The notes beneath the pieces are model-generated. The model saw only the letters and a program-made list of their open reading frames with translations, ran no database searches and had not been told where the DNA came from. Positions 42,129 to 50,597 of a DNA stretch of 64,000 bases are shown piece by piece (within the stretch, counting starts at the first letter, position 1; each line of letters starts with the position of its first letter). A program made the translations under genes and the position numbers. The stretch is from Paenibacillus flagellatus (lineage in GTDB: Bacteria > Bacillota > Bacilli > Paenibacillales > NBRC-103111): NCBI RefSeq assembly GCF_003217775.1, contig NZ_QJVJ01000004.1, positions 372,001-436,000 on the forward strand, in the 5' to 3' direction.

Positions 42129-44426
42129 CTACGACACGCTTTCCAGGAAAAGCTTGCCGATTTCCTGTTGCGGCATCGGTTTATGGAAGTAATACCCTTG
42201 GATCCGGTCGCAGCCGAGCGATTTCAAAAATTCGTACTGCGCCTGATCCTCCACGCCTTCCGCGACGATCGTCAGCCTCAGGCTCGTCGCCATCGCCACG
42301 ATCGCCCGAACGATGCCGGCCAAGCTCTCGTTCCCGGATACGTCGCGGATGAACATCTGCGATATTTTCAACGTATCGACTCCGAACGACTGCAAATACC
42401 CGAGCGAGGAGTAGCCGGTCCCGAAGTCGTCCATCGCAAGCCGGATGCCGAGCCGCTTCAGCTCGGCCAGCTTTCGCTCGGCGTCGTTCGTCTCCTCGAT
42501 CGCGACACTCTCCGTTATTTCGAGCTGCAAATCGTGCGGGTCCATGCCGGTTTCGTCCAAAATCGCCTTCACCCTCTCCACGAAATCGTCCTGACGAATT
42601 TGCCTCGGCGACACGTTGACCGCCATCTCGACACCCGGCTTCCCCCGTTTTTTCCACGTTACCGCCTGCCGGCAGGCGGTCCGCAGCACCCATTCGCCGA
42701 TCGGCACGATCAAGCCCGTCTCCTCGGCGATCGGGATGAACTCGGCCGGACTGACGATGCGGCCGTCCTTCGCATGCCAGCGGATCAGCGCCTCGACGCC
42801 GACGATCGCCTGCCCTTTCGCCTCGACCTGCGGCTGATAGTACAGCACGAGCTCGTCGCGCTCGAGCGCGCGGCGCAGCTCGTACTCCAACGTCCATCGA
42901 CGGTACATGTCGCCGTTCAACCGCTCCGTATACGCCTCGTACCGGTTGCCGCCCAGCTCCTTGGCGCGGTACATGGCGGCGTCCGCGTTTTTCATGAGCG
43001 TAAACGTATCCGTCCCGTCGCGCGGGTAAACGGCGATGCCGATGCTGGCCGTCATCCGCACTTCGTGCTCGCCGATCCGGATCGGCTCGGCCGCCGCTTC
43101 CGCCAGCAGACGTGCCATACGGCACACCCGCTCGGGGTCGCCGGCTTGGCGAAGCAGCACCGTAAACTCGTCCCCGCCTTGACGGGCGATCAGGTGCGGC
43201 TCGACCACGATCGCGCGGAACCGGTCGGAGACCATCCGGATCAGCCGGTCGCCAGTCAGATGGCCAAGCGTATCGTTGACGTACTTGAACCGGTCCATGT
43301 CGATGAACATGACCGCCATCTCCGATCGGTCGTTCCCGGCTTGCGCGATCGCCTCCGACAGCGACAGCTCGAAGCACCGGCGGTTGGGCAAATTGGACAG
43401 CGTGTCGTGATGGGCGAGAAACCGGGTCCGCTCCAGACTCGACTCGAGCTTGCGGAACAAAACGTCGTTCTCGATCAGGACGACGACTTGCCGGACGACG
43501 ATGCAGACGATCGTCGCCACGCAGCCGAGAAACAGCAAGTCCCACGAGCCGATCCGGATCACGAGAAGCAGCAGCAGGACGAACAGCACCGCATACGGGA
43601 CGAACACTCTCATCCATTCCGCGGCCGTACCCCTGCCGCCGGAGTCGCCCTCGGCTTTCGCCCGGTGCTTCACGGACAAGATTCCGGCCAGCCCGACGGT
43701 GAACATGCCGAGCGACCAAAGCGGGTCGACCCACGATCCGATCTCGAACCGGTTCGTCGCCAGCATGGCCAAGTAGCCCGTATCCGCCGTTACGGTCATC
43801 ATCATCCCGATCGTCAGCGCCCTCATCACGTATGGATGAAAAATGTTCCCGTAGGCGAAATGAGCGAGAAACAAGCACCCGACGATGCCGAGGTCGGCTA
43901 CCGGATAACCGACGACGGTCGCCGTCATCGCGTACGAATTCGTTTCGAGCATCGTCGAAACGTTCGGCTTGATCAAATATTCCCAGCTTAACGTCCCCGC
44001 CGACAGCAGCAAAATCGCCGCATCGAACGCGAACCGGATACCTTGAAAAACGCTTTTCTCCTTGAAAAGCTTGTAGCCTAGCGCGAGGACGACGACGCCG
44101 CTCTGCACGTTCCACAACAAATCGGCGATGCTCGGAACCGGGGCGGGCTTGTCCAGGAACCATTCGTAGCCGTTCCATATCATTTGCGCAAGCGCATACA
44201 TGAAATTGCTGACCGAGAGCATCCGCCAGAACAGCCGCTCGCTGCCGTCATGCCGCCGCGACACCGCATACAGGACCGCGCACGAGACCAGCGGAGGAAC
44301 CGTCTCCGCGGCGAGCACGATGTCGATCCGTTTCGGGACCGCGTAGATGAGGACGTACTCGAAAGCGGCGTACAAGACGACGAATGCGATATAAGGATTA
44401 CGGATACGGTGCATGGATCCAACCAT
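42129..44426 (-). CDS. Membrane GGDEF-EAL protein (c-di-GMP turnover)
   Basis: This 765-residue protein has about eight N-terminal membrane helices (1-250) followed by a coiled linker. The GGDEF diguanylate cyclase domain has an intact GGDEF at 417-421. The EAL phosphodiesterase domain has an intact EALIR at 545-549 and DDFGTGYSSL. With both motifs conserved it could make or degrade c-di-GMP; in most dual proteins one activity dominates. The membrane part resembles sensor modules of unknown ligand. ATG 44426 (AGAGGAAGGG) or ATG 44414. It is divergent from bdr. Confidence 0.93.
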   Translation of the reverse strand: MVGSMHRIRNPYIAFVVLYAAFEYVLIYAVPKRIDIVLAAETVPPLVSCAVLYAVSRRHDGSERLFWRMLSVSNFMYALAQMIWNGYEWFLDKPAPVPSIADLLWNVQSGVVVLALGYKLFKEKSVFQGIRFAFDAAILLLSAGTLSWEYLIKPNVSTMLETNSYAMTATVVGYPVADLGIVGCLFLAHFAYGNIFHPYVMRALTIGMMMTVTADTGYLAMLATNRFEIGSWVDPLWSLGMFTVGLAGILSVKHRAKAEGDSGGRGTAAEWMRVFVPYAVLFVLLLLLVIRIGSWDLLFLGCVATIVCIVVRQVVVLIENDVLFRKLESSLERTRFLAHHDTLSNLPNRRCFELSLSEAIAQAGNDRSEMAVMFIDMDRFKYVNDTLGHLTGDRLIRMVSDRFRAIVVEPHLIARQGGDEFTVLLRQAGDPERVCRMARLLAEAAAEPIRIGEHEVRMTASIGIAVYPRDGTDTFTLMKNADAAMYRAKELGGNRYEAYTERLNGDMYRRWTLEYELRRALERDELVLYYQPQVEAKGQAIVGVEALIRWHAKDGRIVSPAEFIPIAEETGLIVPIGEWVLRTACRQAVTWKKRGKPGVEMAVNVSPRQIRQDDFVERVKAILDETGMDPHDLQLEITESVAIEETNDAERKLAELKRLGIRLAMDDFGTGYSSLGYLQSFGVDTLKISQMFIRDVSGNESLAGIVRAIVAMATSLRLTIVAEGVEDQAQYEFLKSLGCDRIQGYYFHKPMPQQEIGKLFLESVS

Positions 44427-44549
44427 CCCTTCCTCTGGGCCGACCGACGGTGTCTCGGTTTGGTTTTGCTTCCCGCGTCGCCCTCCGGATCGGGGAAGAC
44501 GACATCATGACGAATTATAACGATTTTTGTCGAATGGTTCTTTGTGCCT

Positions 44550-44558
44550 ATTATACCA
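44550..44558 (-). promoter_or_regulatory. Extended -10 promoter of the GGDEF-EAL gene
   Basis: Read leftward: TGG-TATAAT (44558-44550), a perfect -10 with the TG extension; no clear -35. Confidence 0.6.
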
Positions 44559-44634
44559 AACGATTCTGGATTCGCCTACACCAAATATGCCGGCCCCTCT
44601 TCCGCCCCCCGAAATCGTATCGACCGCCCATGTA

Positions 44635-44643
44635 TGTTACAAT
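44635..44643 (+). promoter_or_regulatory. Extended -10 promoter of bdr
   Basis: TGT-TACAAT (44635-44643), about 42 bases before the bdr start; no clear -35. Confidence 0.55.
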
Positions 44644-44684
44644 GAACCTGAATCGTTTATGAACCGCGGGAGGTCAGACATCCT

Positions 44685-45665
44685 ATGGAACAGGTCGTCA
44701 TCGTAGGCGCGGGGCCTTGCGGCTTGTCCGCCGCGTTGGAGCTGCAAAACGTCGGCATCGATCCGCTCGTCGTCGAGAAAGAGTCGATCGTTCACTCCAT
44801 TTACTCGTACCCCACCTATTTGCAATTTTTCAGCACGCCGGAACTGCTCGAAATCGGCGGCATTCCGTTCTCGACGCCCAACGATAAGCCGACGCGCGCG
44901 GAGGCGCTGCACTATTACCGGAACGTGGCGCTGCGGCGCAACGTCCGGATCCGCTCCTACGAGCGGGTAACGAGCGTCGTCCCGACCGAATCGGGCTTTC
45001 GGGTCGGAAGCGTCGACCGCGCCGGCCGGGAAGCGAGCCGCGAAGCGCGATACGTCGTCATTGCGACGGGCTATTTCGATCACCCGAACATGCTCGGCAT
45101 TCCCGGCGAGCAGCTGTCGAAGGTGAGCCACTTTTTCCGGGAAGCCCACCCGTACACGTCGACGAAGGTCGCCATCATCGGGGGCAACAACTCCGCCGTC
45201 GACGCGGCCATGGAGCTCGTCCGGGTCGGCGCGGAAGTGACCGTCGTTTACCGGGGAGACGCGATCTCGCCCAGCGTCAAGCCATGGGTGCGCCCGTTGT
45301 TCGAAAGCTTGGTGAACAAGGGCCGAATCCGGATGCTGTTCGGATCGCGGGTCGTCGCCATCGACGAGACGCACATTACGATCGATCGCGGAGGAACCGT
45401 CGAAACGGCGGAAAACGACTTCGTCCTGGCGTTGACGGGCTTCCGTCCGGACCGCGAATTTCTGAAGTCGACCGGCATCCGGATGGAAGGCGAGCGCGAG
45501 AAGCCGTACTTCGACCCGGAGACGATGGAGACGAACGTGCCGGGACTGTACTTGGCCGGCGTCATCGCGGCGGGAGCCGAGGCGAACGAAATATTCATCG
45601 AGACGGGACGCCATCACGGCGCCGCGATCGCGAAGCATATCGCCTCCCGGCCGCTCCGATCGTAA
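44685..45665 (+). CDS. bdr: Bacillithiol disulfide reductase YpdA/Bdr
   Basis: This 326-residue FAD- and NADPH-dependent reductase has the FAD loop VVIVGAGPCGLSAALEL with the characteristic Cys after GP. It also has the YpdA signature SIVHSIYSYPTYLQFFSTPE and the NADPH loop VAIIGGNNSAVDAAMELVR. It lacks the CxxC of thioredoxin reductases. YpdA/Bdr reduces oxidised bacillithiol and so supports redox balance in Firmicutes that use this thiol. ATG 44685 follows GGGAGG at eleven bases. Its presence implies that the host makes bacillithiol. Confidence 0.93.
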   Translation: MEQVVIVGAGPCGLSAALELQNVGIDPLVVEKESIVHSIYSYPTYLQFFSTPELLEIGGIPFSTPNDKPTRAEALHYYRNVALRRNVRIRSYERVTSVVPTESGFRVGSVDRAGREASREARYVVIATGYFDHPNMLGIPGEQLSKVSHFFREAHPYTSTKVAIIGGNNSAVDAAMELVRVGAEVTVVYRGDAISPSVKPWVRPLFESLVNKGRIRMLFGSRVVAIDETHITIDRGGTVETAENDFVLALTGFRPDREFLKSTGIRMEGEREKPYFDPETMETNVPGLYLAGVIAAGAEANEIFIETGRHHGAAIAKHIASRPLRS

Positions 45666-45897
45666 CGTCTCTCCACCGATCGCCGTTCGCGGTCGCGCAA
45701 ACGGCCGCCGGGGCGATTCGGCGGCTTTTTTCCGCCGCTTCGCCGCTTCGCCGCTTCCCGTACGTTCCTCCCGAGCGCTATTCCCGTCCCGTTCCCGAAT
45801 TTTTCCCGAACCGGCGGCGCGATTTCCCGAACCGTTCGAAGCGGCGGTATGGTATCGTTGCATCATGAGAACGCCAATGAACTGGAGAGAGATTCGG

Positions 45898-46173
45898 ATG
45901 TGGACATGGAAGGAAATCGATCGGTTTATCGCCGGTACGCGAGACGGGAACGAGGATGTGGAGAAATGCGTCGACTTTTTGCACGACATGCAGCAATCGT
46001 GCAAAGCCCGTTCCGTTCCGCCCGTCGGCGAGCTCGTCGCGGTGCTGAAGGTCGAACGGCCGCTCCTCTTCCTGCATGTAAAGCAGCGTGTACAAAGCAA
46101 GCCGGGCCTTCGGCTGCTGTTCGACCTGACGCTCGATTACGAAGCGGCGAAACGAAGGCTGCAGCTGAAATGA
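45898..46173 (+). CDS. Small hypothetical protein
   Basis: This protein of 91 residues (MWTWKEIDRFIAGTRDGNED ...) looks soluble and mainly helical, with no membrane segment and an amphipathic C-terminus. I do not recognise a family. ATG 45898 has GGAGAG eight bases upstream; the earlier ATG 45865 lacks a site. A good terminator follows at 46202-46233, which supports it as a real transcription unit. The 232-base gap before it holds only low-complexity CG-rich sequence. Confidence 0.6.
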   Translation: MWTWKEIDRFIAGTRDGNEDVEKCVDFLHDMQQSCKARSVPPVGELVAVLKVERPLLFLHVKQRVQSKPGLRLLFDLTLDYEAAKRRLQLK

Positions 46174-46201
46174 ATAGGGGCGCTTCCGCTCCCTCCGCCG
46201 G

Positions 46202-46233
46202 CAAGTCGATCCGAACGGGTCGGCTTGTTTTTT
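46202..46233 (+). terminator. Intrinsic terminator of the small hypothetical gene
   Basis: CAAGTCGATCC (46202-46212) pairs with GGGTCGGCTTG (46217-46227): 11 bp with two G-T pairs and a GAAC loop, then T6. Confidence 0.85.
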
Positions 46234-46242
46234 GTTTAACGG

Positions 46243-46284
46243 ACAGGCTGCGGGAACTTTGTTACAGGCTGAGGGAACTTTGTT
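46243..46284. repeat. Tandem 21-bp repeat upstream of yhbD
   Basis: ACAGGCTG-N-GGGAACTTTGTT occurs at 46243-46263 and again directly after at 46264-46284; 20 of 21 bases are identical (C or A at N). It lies 12 bases ahead of the -35 box of the yhbD operon and may bind an activator as two sites two helical turns apart. Confidence 0.85.
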
Positions 46285-46295
46285 TCGTCACCCGC

Positions 46296-46325
46296 TTTAC
46301 AAACGTAACAATGTTATGTTACACT
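46296..46325 (+). promoter_or_regulatory. yhbD-bacEF promoter with a dyad between -35 and -10 (MerR-like layout)
   Basis: TTTACA (46296-46301) and TGT-TACACT (-10 at 46320-46325) are 18 bases apart. The perfect dyad GTAACA-N6-TGTTAC (46305-46322) fills the spacer and overlaps the -10. MerR-family proteins bind just such spacer dyads, and the first gene of the operon encodes a MerR-like helix-turn-helix, so autoregulation is likely. Confidence 0.65.
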
Positions 46326-46348
46326 CTTTTTCGTCAGGAGGTGCCGAT

Positions 46349-46972
46349 GTGGATCAAGAGCTTATTTCCAAAAAAGAGCTTCTCGAGCTGACGGGCATAT
46401 CGTACGGCCAGCTATACCGCTGGAAGCGGAAAAATTTGATTCCCGAAGACTGGTTCGTGCGCAAATCGACGTTTACCGGACAGGAAACGTTTTTTCCAAA
46501 AACGCAAATATTGGCCCGGATCGACAAAATCAAAAACATGAAGGACGACTTGTCGCTCGACGAGCTGGCCGACGTCTTCTCCCCCGTCGGAACGGATTTG
46601 TCCATGGGCAGACAGGAGCTGCTGGAACGTAACATTGTTTCAAAATCATCGATGGAGCTGTTCGCCCGAACGTTCGGGAACGGCCCGGTTTACCCGTTCA
46701 CCCGGATTTTGTACGCTTATCTGCTCGACAAGCTGCTTCGGGCGGGCGATATCAATCTGGACGAAGGCGCGATGATGCTCCAGACGATCAAAGATCACGA
46801 AGCGAAATTCGAAAACAAAAACTGGGAGCTCGTCTTCATCCGCAAAATGGGGATATCGTCGTTTCTGATGATCGTCTCCCCGGGCGAATATGCGATTGAG
46901 GCCGGATCGAAAATCGTCGTCCGGCTGAATGCCGCGGCGGTCATCGAAGAATTGAAGCTCAAGCTGAGCTGA
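46349..46972 (+). CDS. yhbD: YhbD family protein (DUF4004) with MerR-like DNA-binding domain
   Basis: This 207-residue protein starts with a MerR-like winged helix (LISKKELLELTGISYGQLYR ... FPKTQILARIDKIKNM). A C-terminal domain follows that is conserved only with YhbD/DUF4004 proteins. In Bacillus yhbD precedes the two bactofilin genes, exactly as here. It is probably a regulator of that operon. The start is GTG 46349, with AGGAGG seven bases upstream; the frame remains open further up, but those codons run through the promoter. Confidence 0.9.
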   Translation: MDQELISKKELLELTGISYGQLYRWKRKNLIPEDWFVRKSTFTGQETFFPKTQILARIDKIKNMKDDLSLDELADVFSPVGTDLSMGRQELLERNIVSKSSMELFARTFGNGPVYPFTRILYAYLLDKLLRAGDINLDEGAMMLQTIKDHEAKFENKNWELVFIRKMGISSFLMIVSPGEYAIEAGSKIVVRLNAAAVIEELKLKLS

Positions 46973-46990
46973 CGGAAGGAGAAAAATCGG

Positions 46991-47731
46991 ATGACGATCG
47001 GGACACGGCGCAATTTGACCATTACGGGGAACGGCGGCTCCGGAGGCGGACTGTACAAGGACGTCAAAGTCGTCGGGGAAGCGCAATTCAACGGCGACAT
47101 GGACTGCTTGGCGTTTCGGTGCAACGGATCGGCTACCGTGTACGGCACCTTGAAAAGCACGTCGTGCCGCATTAACGGCACGCTGGGCGTCAACGGCGAC
47201 TTCGATACCGGCGAAACCAAAATCAACGGCAAGCTGGACGTCAAAGGGAGCATGAAGGCGCAGGAAATCAAATCGTACGGCGAAACGAGCGTGCACGGCA
47301 ACGTCGCCGGCGAGCAGGTCGTGCTGGAAGGCTACTTCAACATTAAGGGCCATTGCGAGGCCGAGCAAATCAAGATCAAGGGTCTGTTCCGCATCGGCGG
47401 TCTCGTCAACGCCGGCACGGTCTCCCTCCTGCTGCACAGCCGCTGCGAGGTGAAGGAAATCGGCGGCGAACGGATCGACATTCGCCGGGCGGAAGGCAAC
47501 GTGCTGAAGAAGCTGCTCGGCTCGCTGTTTCTCCCTTCGGACTTTTATGAAGGGACGCTTGAGGTCGACACGATCGAAGGCGACGACATCTACGTCGAGC
47601 ACGCCTCGGTCCGGACGATCCGCGGCGCCAACGTCGTCGTCGGTCCGGGGTGCCGGATCGGACGCGTGGAGCATACGGGCCGCTTCGAGAATGAATTCGG
47701 CTCCGTCGTAACCGAGCGGGAGCAAATATGA
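46991..47731 (+). CDS. bacE: Bactofilin-like polymer-forming protein BacE (YhbE)
   Basis: This 246-residue protein folds as a right-handed beta-helix of short repeats around GxxxxNG/KG turns (CNGSATVYGTL, INGTLGVNGDF, INGKLDVKGSM). It is preceded by GNGGSGGG and ends in a second beta-rich half. Bactofilins form non-nucleotide filaments; in Bacillus BacE and BacF are needed for normal flagellar function and swimming. ATG 46991 follows AAGGAG, 18 bases after yhbD, and its stop overlaps the next start (ATGA). Confidence 0.9.
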   Translation: MTIGTRRNLTITGNGGSGGGLYKDVKVVGEAQFNGDMDCLAFRCNGSATVYGTLKSTSCRINGTLGVNGDFDTGETKINGKLDVKGSMKAQEIKSYGETSVHGNVAGEQVVLEGYFNIKGHCEAEQIKIKGLFRIGGLVNAGTVSLLLHSRCEVKEIGGERIDIRRAEGNVLKKLLGSLFLPSDFYEGTLEVDTIEGDDIYVEHASVRTIRGANVVVGPGCRIGRVEHTGRFENEFGSVVTEREQI

Positions 47732-48489
47732 GAGGAATGGGAGCGAAGGCGATGACTGCGAACCTACGAAGAGACTTGAACATTTCCGGCGTCTTGGGTG
47801 GCGCCGGGGGAGGCGAATTCAACGTCGTCTCCATCAACGGGCACGGTACGATCGACGGCAGTCTCGACTGCATCGGCTTCGTGTGCAACGGAAGAGCGAC
47901 CGTAAACGGCCCTCTTTTGTCGGAAACGGTGGAAGTGAACGGTTCGACTTCATTTAACGGCAAGCTGGATGCCGGTCGGATGCGGGTCAACGGCAAATCC
48001 GACATTGCCGGACCGATGGCCGTGCGCGATTTCCGCGTCGACGGACATGCGAAGGTCGGCGGCCATTTGTCCGGCGAAGAGATCGAAGTGAACGGCTACT
48101 TGACCGTCAAAGGAAACTGCGACGCCGAGTCGTTCCGTTCCCACGGCTGCTTCCGCATCGACGGGCTGTTGAATGCGGGAACGATCGAGGTCAATTTGAT
48201 GTTCGCCGAATGCCGCGCCAAGGAAATCGGCGGCGAGACGATCACGGTTCGCAGAACCGGCAACGGCAGCGCGATCGGCAAGCTGGTCAAGGCGCTCGTA
48301 TTCTCCCAAGACGCGCTCGTGGCGGACGCGATCGAAGGCGACGACGTCCGGCTCGAATATACGAAAGCCGGCGTCGTCCGCGGGACGAACGTCGTGATAG
48401 GTCCCGGCTCCGAAATCGGCTTGGTCGAATACAAGGACAACCTCAGCGTCCATACGGACGCCAAAGTATCCGCGAGCAAGCAATTGTAA
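47728..48489 (+). CDS. bacF: Bactofilin-like polymer-forming protein BacF (YhbF)
   Basis: This 253-residue paralogue of the preceding protein has the same layout: GGAGGGEFN, repeats such as CNGRATVNGPL, VNGSTSFNGKL and VNGYLTVKGNC, then a C-terminal half with EIGGETITVRR matching EIGGERIDIRR of BacE. The pair clearly arose by duplication and probably co-assembles. ATG 47728 overlaps the bacE stop; ATG 47737 and 47752 are possible alternatives. Confidence 0.9.
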   Translation: MRGMGAKAMTANLRRDLNISGVLGGAGGGEFNVVSINGHGTIDGSLDCIGFVCNGRATVNGPLLSETVEVNGSTSFNGKLDAGRMRVNGKSDIAGPMAVRDFRVDGHAKVGGHLSGEEIEVNGYLTVKGNCDAESFRSHGCFRIDGLLNAGTIEVNLMFAECRAKEIGGETITVRRTGNGSAIGKLVKALVFSQDALVADAIEGDDVRLEYTKAGVVRGTNVVIGPGSEIGLVEYKDNLSVHTDAKVSASKQL

Positions 48490-48545
48490 TCCGGCGGGCC
48501 GATCCCGGCGCAAGCCGAAAACGTGAATAGCGAAGGAGAATCCAA

Positions 48546-50141
48546 ATGACGGCAACAAGCAATACAAGCAAATTGGGCTTCGTCGTCGCCGGACTACTCA
48601 TCGGCATCCTGGTGGCGGCGATGGACAATACGATCGTGGCCACCGCCATGGGGTCGATCGTCGCGGACTTGGGCGGGTTGGACAAATTCGTCTGGGTCAC
48701 GTCCGCCTACATGGTTGCGGAAATGGCCGGCATGCCGATATTCGGCAAGCTGTCCGACATGTACGGACGGAAGCGGTTTTTCATTTTCGGCCTCGTCGTG
48801 TTTCTGCTCGGCTCCGTCCTGTGCGGAACGGCGCAAACCATCGTGCAGCTCAGCATTTACCGGGCGGTGCAAGGCTTGGGCGGGGGAGCGCTCGTGCCGA
48901 TCGCATTCACGATCGTCTTCGACCTGTTCCCGCCGGAGAAGCGGGGCAAGATGGGCGGCTTGTTCGGGGCGGTATTCGGTCTGTCGAGCATATTCGGCCC
49001 GCTGCTCGGCGCTTACGTGACCGATTATATCGATTGGCGTTGGGTCTTTTATATCAATTTGCCGCTCGGGCTGCTCGCGTTCGTATTCGTCGCGTTTTGT
49101 TACAAGGAATCCGTCCGCCACGCCAAGCAGCGAATCGACTGGGCCGGCGCGTTTACGCTCGTCGGCGCGATCGTCTGCCTCATGTTCGCCCTGGAGCTGG
49201 GCGGCAACAAATACGACTGGGACTCGGCCGTCATCCTCGGCCTGTTCGCCGGCTTCGCCGTCTTGTTCGTATCATTTCTGCTCGTCGAGCGGAAGGCGTC
49301 CGAGCCGATCATCTCGTTCCGCATGTTTCGGGTACGGCTCTATTCGTCCAGCACGCTGATCGGCTTGTTCTCCGGCGCCTCGTTCATCGTCGCCACCGTC
49401 TACATCCCGATCTTCATTCAAGGCGTACAGGGCGGCTCGGCCACTAATTCCGGCCTGCTGCTGCTGCCGATGATGCTCGGCACCGTCGTCGCGAGCCAAA
49501 TCGGCGCCTTGTCGGCGATGCGCACGAGCTACCGCAACGTCATGTTCGTCTCCGGCATCGTTCTGCTCGCCGGCATCGGCCTGCTGACGACGCTTACGAC
49601 GGATACGTCCCGCTTCGCGGTTACGCTGTTCATGATCGTCGCCGGACTCGGCGTCGGCGCCTCGTTCTCGGTGCTCGGCATGGCCGCCATCCATCATTTC
49701 GACGAGACGCAGCGCGGCGCCGCCAATTCGACGATTGCGTTTCTCCGTTCGCTCGGCATGACGGTCGGCATTACGATATTCGGCATTTTGCAGCGCAATT
49801 TGTTAACCGGCCGGTTGACGGAGCTGTTCCAAAACGCCGGAGGCGCCTCCACCGCTTCCGCGGGAGGCCCCTCAGCGGGTAATCCCGCGATGCCTTCGGC
49901 CGAGCTGCTGCGGGACCCGCGCGCGCTGCTGTCGCCGCAAGCCCGCGAGGCGATTCCGCCTGAGGTCTTGAACCATATTACCGATGCGCTGTCGTCCTCG
50001 ATTTCGCAAACGTTCGTCTGGACGTTGATCCCGGCGGCGCTCGCACTGCTCAGCGTCTTCCTCATGTCCAAGGAGCGGCTCGTCGTTCATCGGAAGCCCG
50101 AACCGGCCGTCGAGGCGGGCGCCGGGACGCACAGCAAGTAA
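48546..50141 (+). CDS. MFS drug-efflux transporter, DHA2 (EmrB/QacA) family
   Basis: This 531-residue transporter has about 14 predicted membrane helices. Motif D1 is VAAMDNTIVATAM, motif A is GKLSDMYGRKRFF and motif C is SIFGPLLGAYVTD, all typical of proton-driven 14-helix multidrug exporters. Between the last two helices lies a loop rich in Ala/Gly/Pro (GGASTASAGGPSAGNPAMPS). ATG 48546 follows AAGGAG. It is 57 bases after bacF and may share some transcript. The substrate is unknown. Confidence 0.93.
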   Translation: MTATSNTSKLGFVVAGLLIGILVAAMDNTIVATAMGSIVADLGGLDKFVWVTSAYMVAEMAGMPIFGKLSDMYGRKRFFIFGLVVFLLGSVLCGTAQTIVQLSIYRAVQGLGGGALVPIAFTIVFDLFPPEKRGKMGGLFGAVFGLSSIFGPLLGAYVTDYIDWRWVFYINLPLGLLAFVFVAFCYKESVRHAKQRIDWAGAFTLVGAIVCLMFALELGGNKYDWDSAVILGLFAGFAVLFVSFLLVERKASEPIISFRMFRVRLYSSSTLIGLFSGASFIVATVYIPIFIQGVQGGSATNSGLLLLPMMLGTVVASQIGALSAMRTSYRNVMFVSGIVLLAGIGLLTTLTTDTSRFAVTLFMIVAGLGVGASFSVLGMAAIHHFDETQRGAANSTIAFLRSLGMTVGITIFGILQRNLLTGRLTELFQNAGGASTASAGGPSAGNPAMPSAELLRDPRALLSPQAREAIPPEVLNHITDALSSSISQTFVWTLIPAALALLSVFLMSKERLVVHRKPEPAVEAGAGTHSK

Positions 50142-50159
50142 GTCGCCGTGACCGTCGCT

Positions 50160-50426
50160 TCAGGCCGGCCCTTCGGGGTCCGGCCTTTTCGCTTGGTACG
50201 GAAATTCCTCGATCCGGCGGCAAATGTCGTGCTGCCATTCGGTGTCCCGGGTCATCGAAGCGAGCAGCGACGCGTTGTCGAGCGCCGCCCTCTCCCAGCA
50301 CAGCTTCGCGTTCACCTGCAAGCACTGCTCCAGCTCGTGCCGTTCGGCTTCGGTCAACGCCCGCTTGCGGCCGAACGTCCACAGCTCCGCCATCCGCAGG
50401 TGAACCGGGTGTAACGTATGTCCCAT
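50160..50426 (-). CDS. Conserved small protein of Paenibacillaceae type
   Basis: This 88-residue soluble protein begins MGHTLHPVHLRMAELWTFGR, and I recognise the pattern ELEQCLQVNAKLCWERAALDNAS as common in Paenibacillus small proteins (DUF7667-like; name not certain). It is helical and has no membrane part. ATG 50426 follows GGAGGG at six bases. It is convergent with the efflux gene and shares its terminator. The function is unknown. Confidence 0.78.
   Translation of the reverse strand: MGHTLHPVHLRMAELWTFGRKRALTEAERHELEQCLQVNAKLCWERAALDNASLLASMTRDTEWQHDICRRIEEFPYQAKRPDPEGPA
50162..50189. terminator. Terminator of the DHA2 efflux gene
   Basis: AGGCCGGCCC (50162-50171) pairs with GGGTCCGGCCT (50176-50186), one bulge, TTCG loop, then TTTT. 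It overlaps the end of the convergent small gene. Confidence 0.82.
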
Positions 50427-50597
50427 CTGGATCCCTCCATAGGAGCCAGTGTAACCAAAAGTCGGACGAACTAGAAGGGACGCGGTTCGCAGGTGAAGTC
50501 CAATAAAAAAGGAGATGACCGGTCGATATCGAAACGTTAGACGAGGCGGAAGCGATCGGAACTACCCGATCCCCCAATCCAAAGCGAGGTGGAACCG

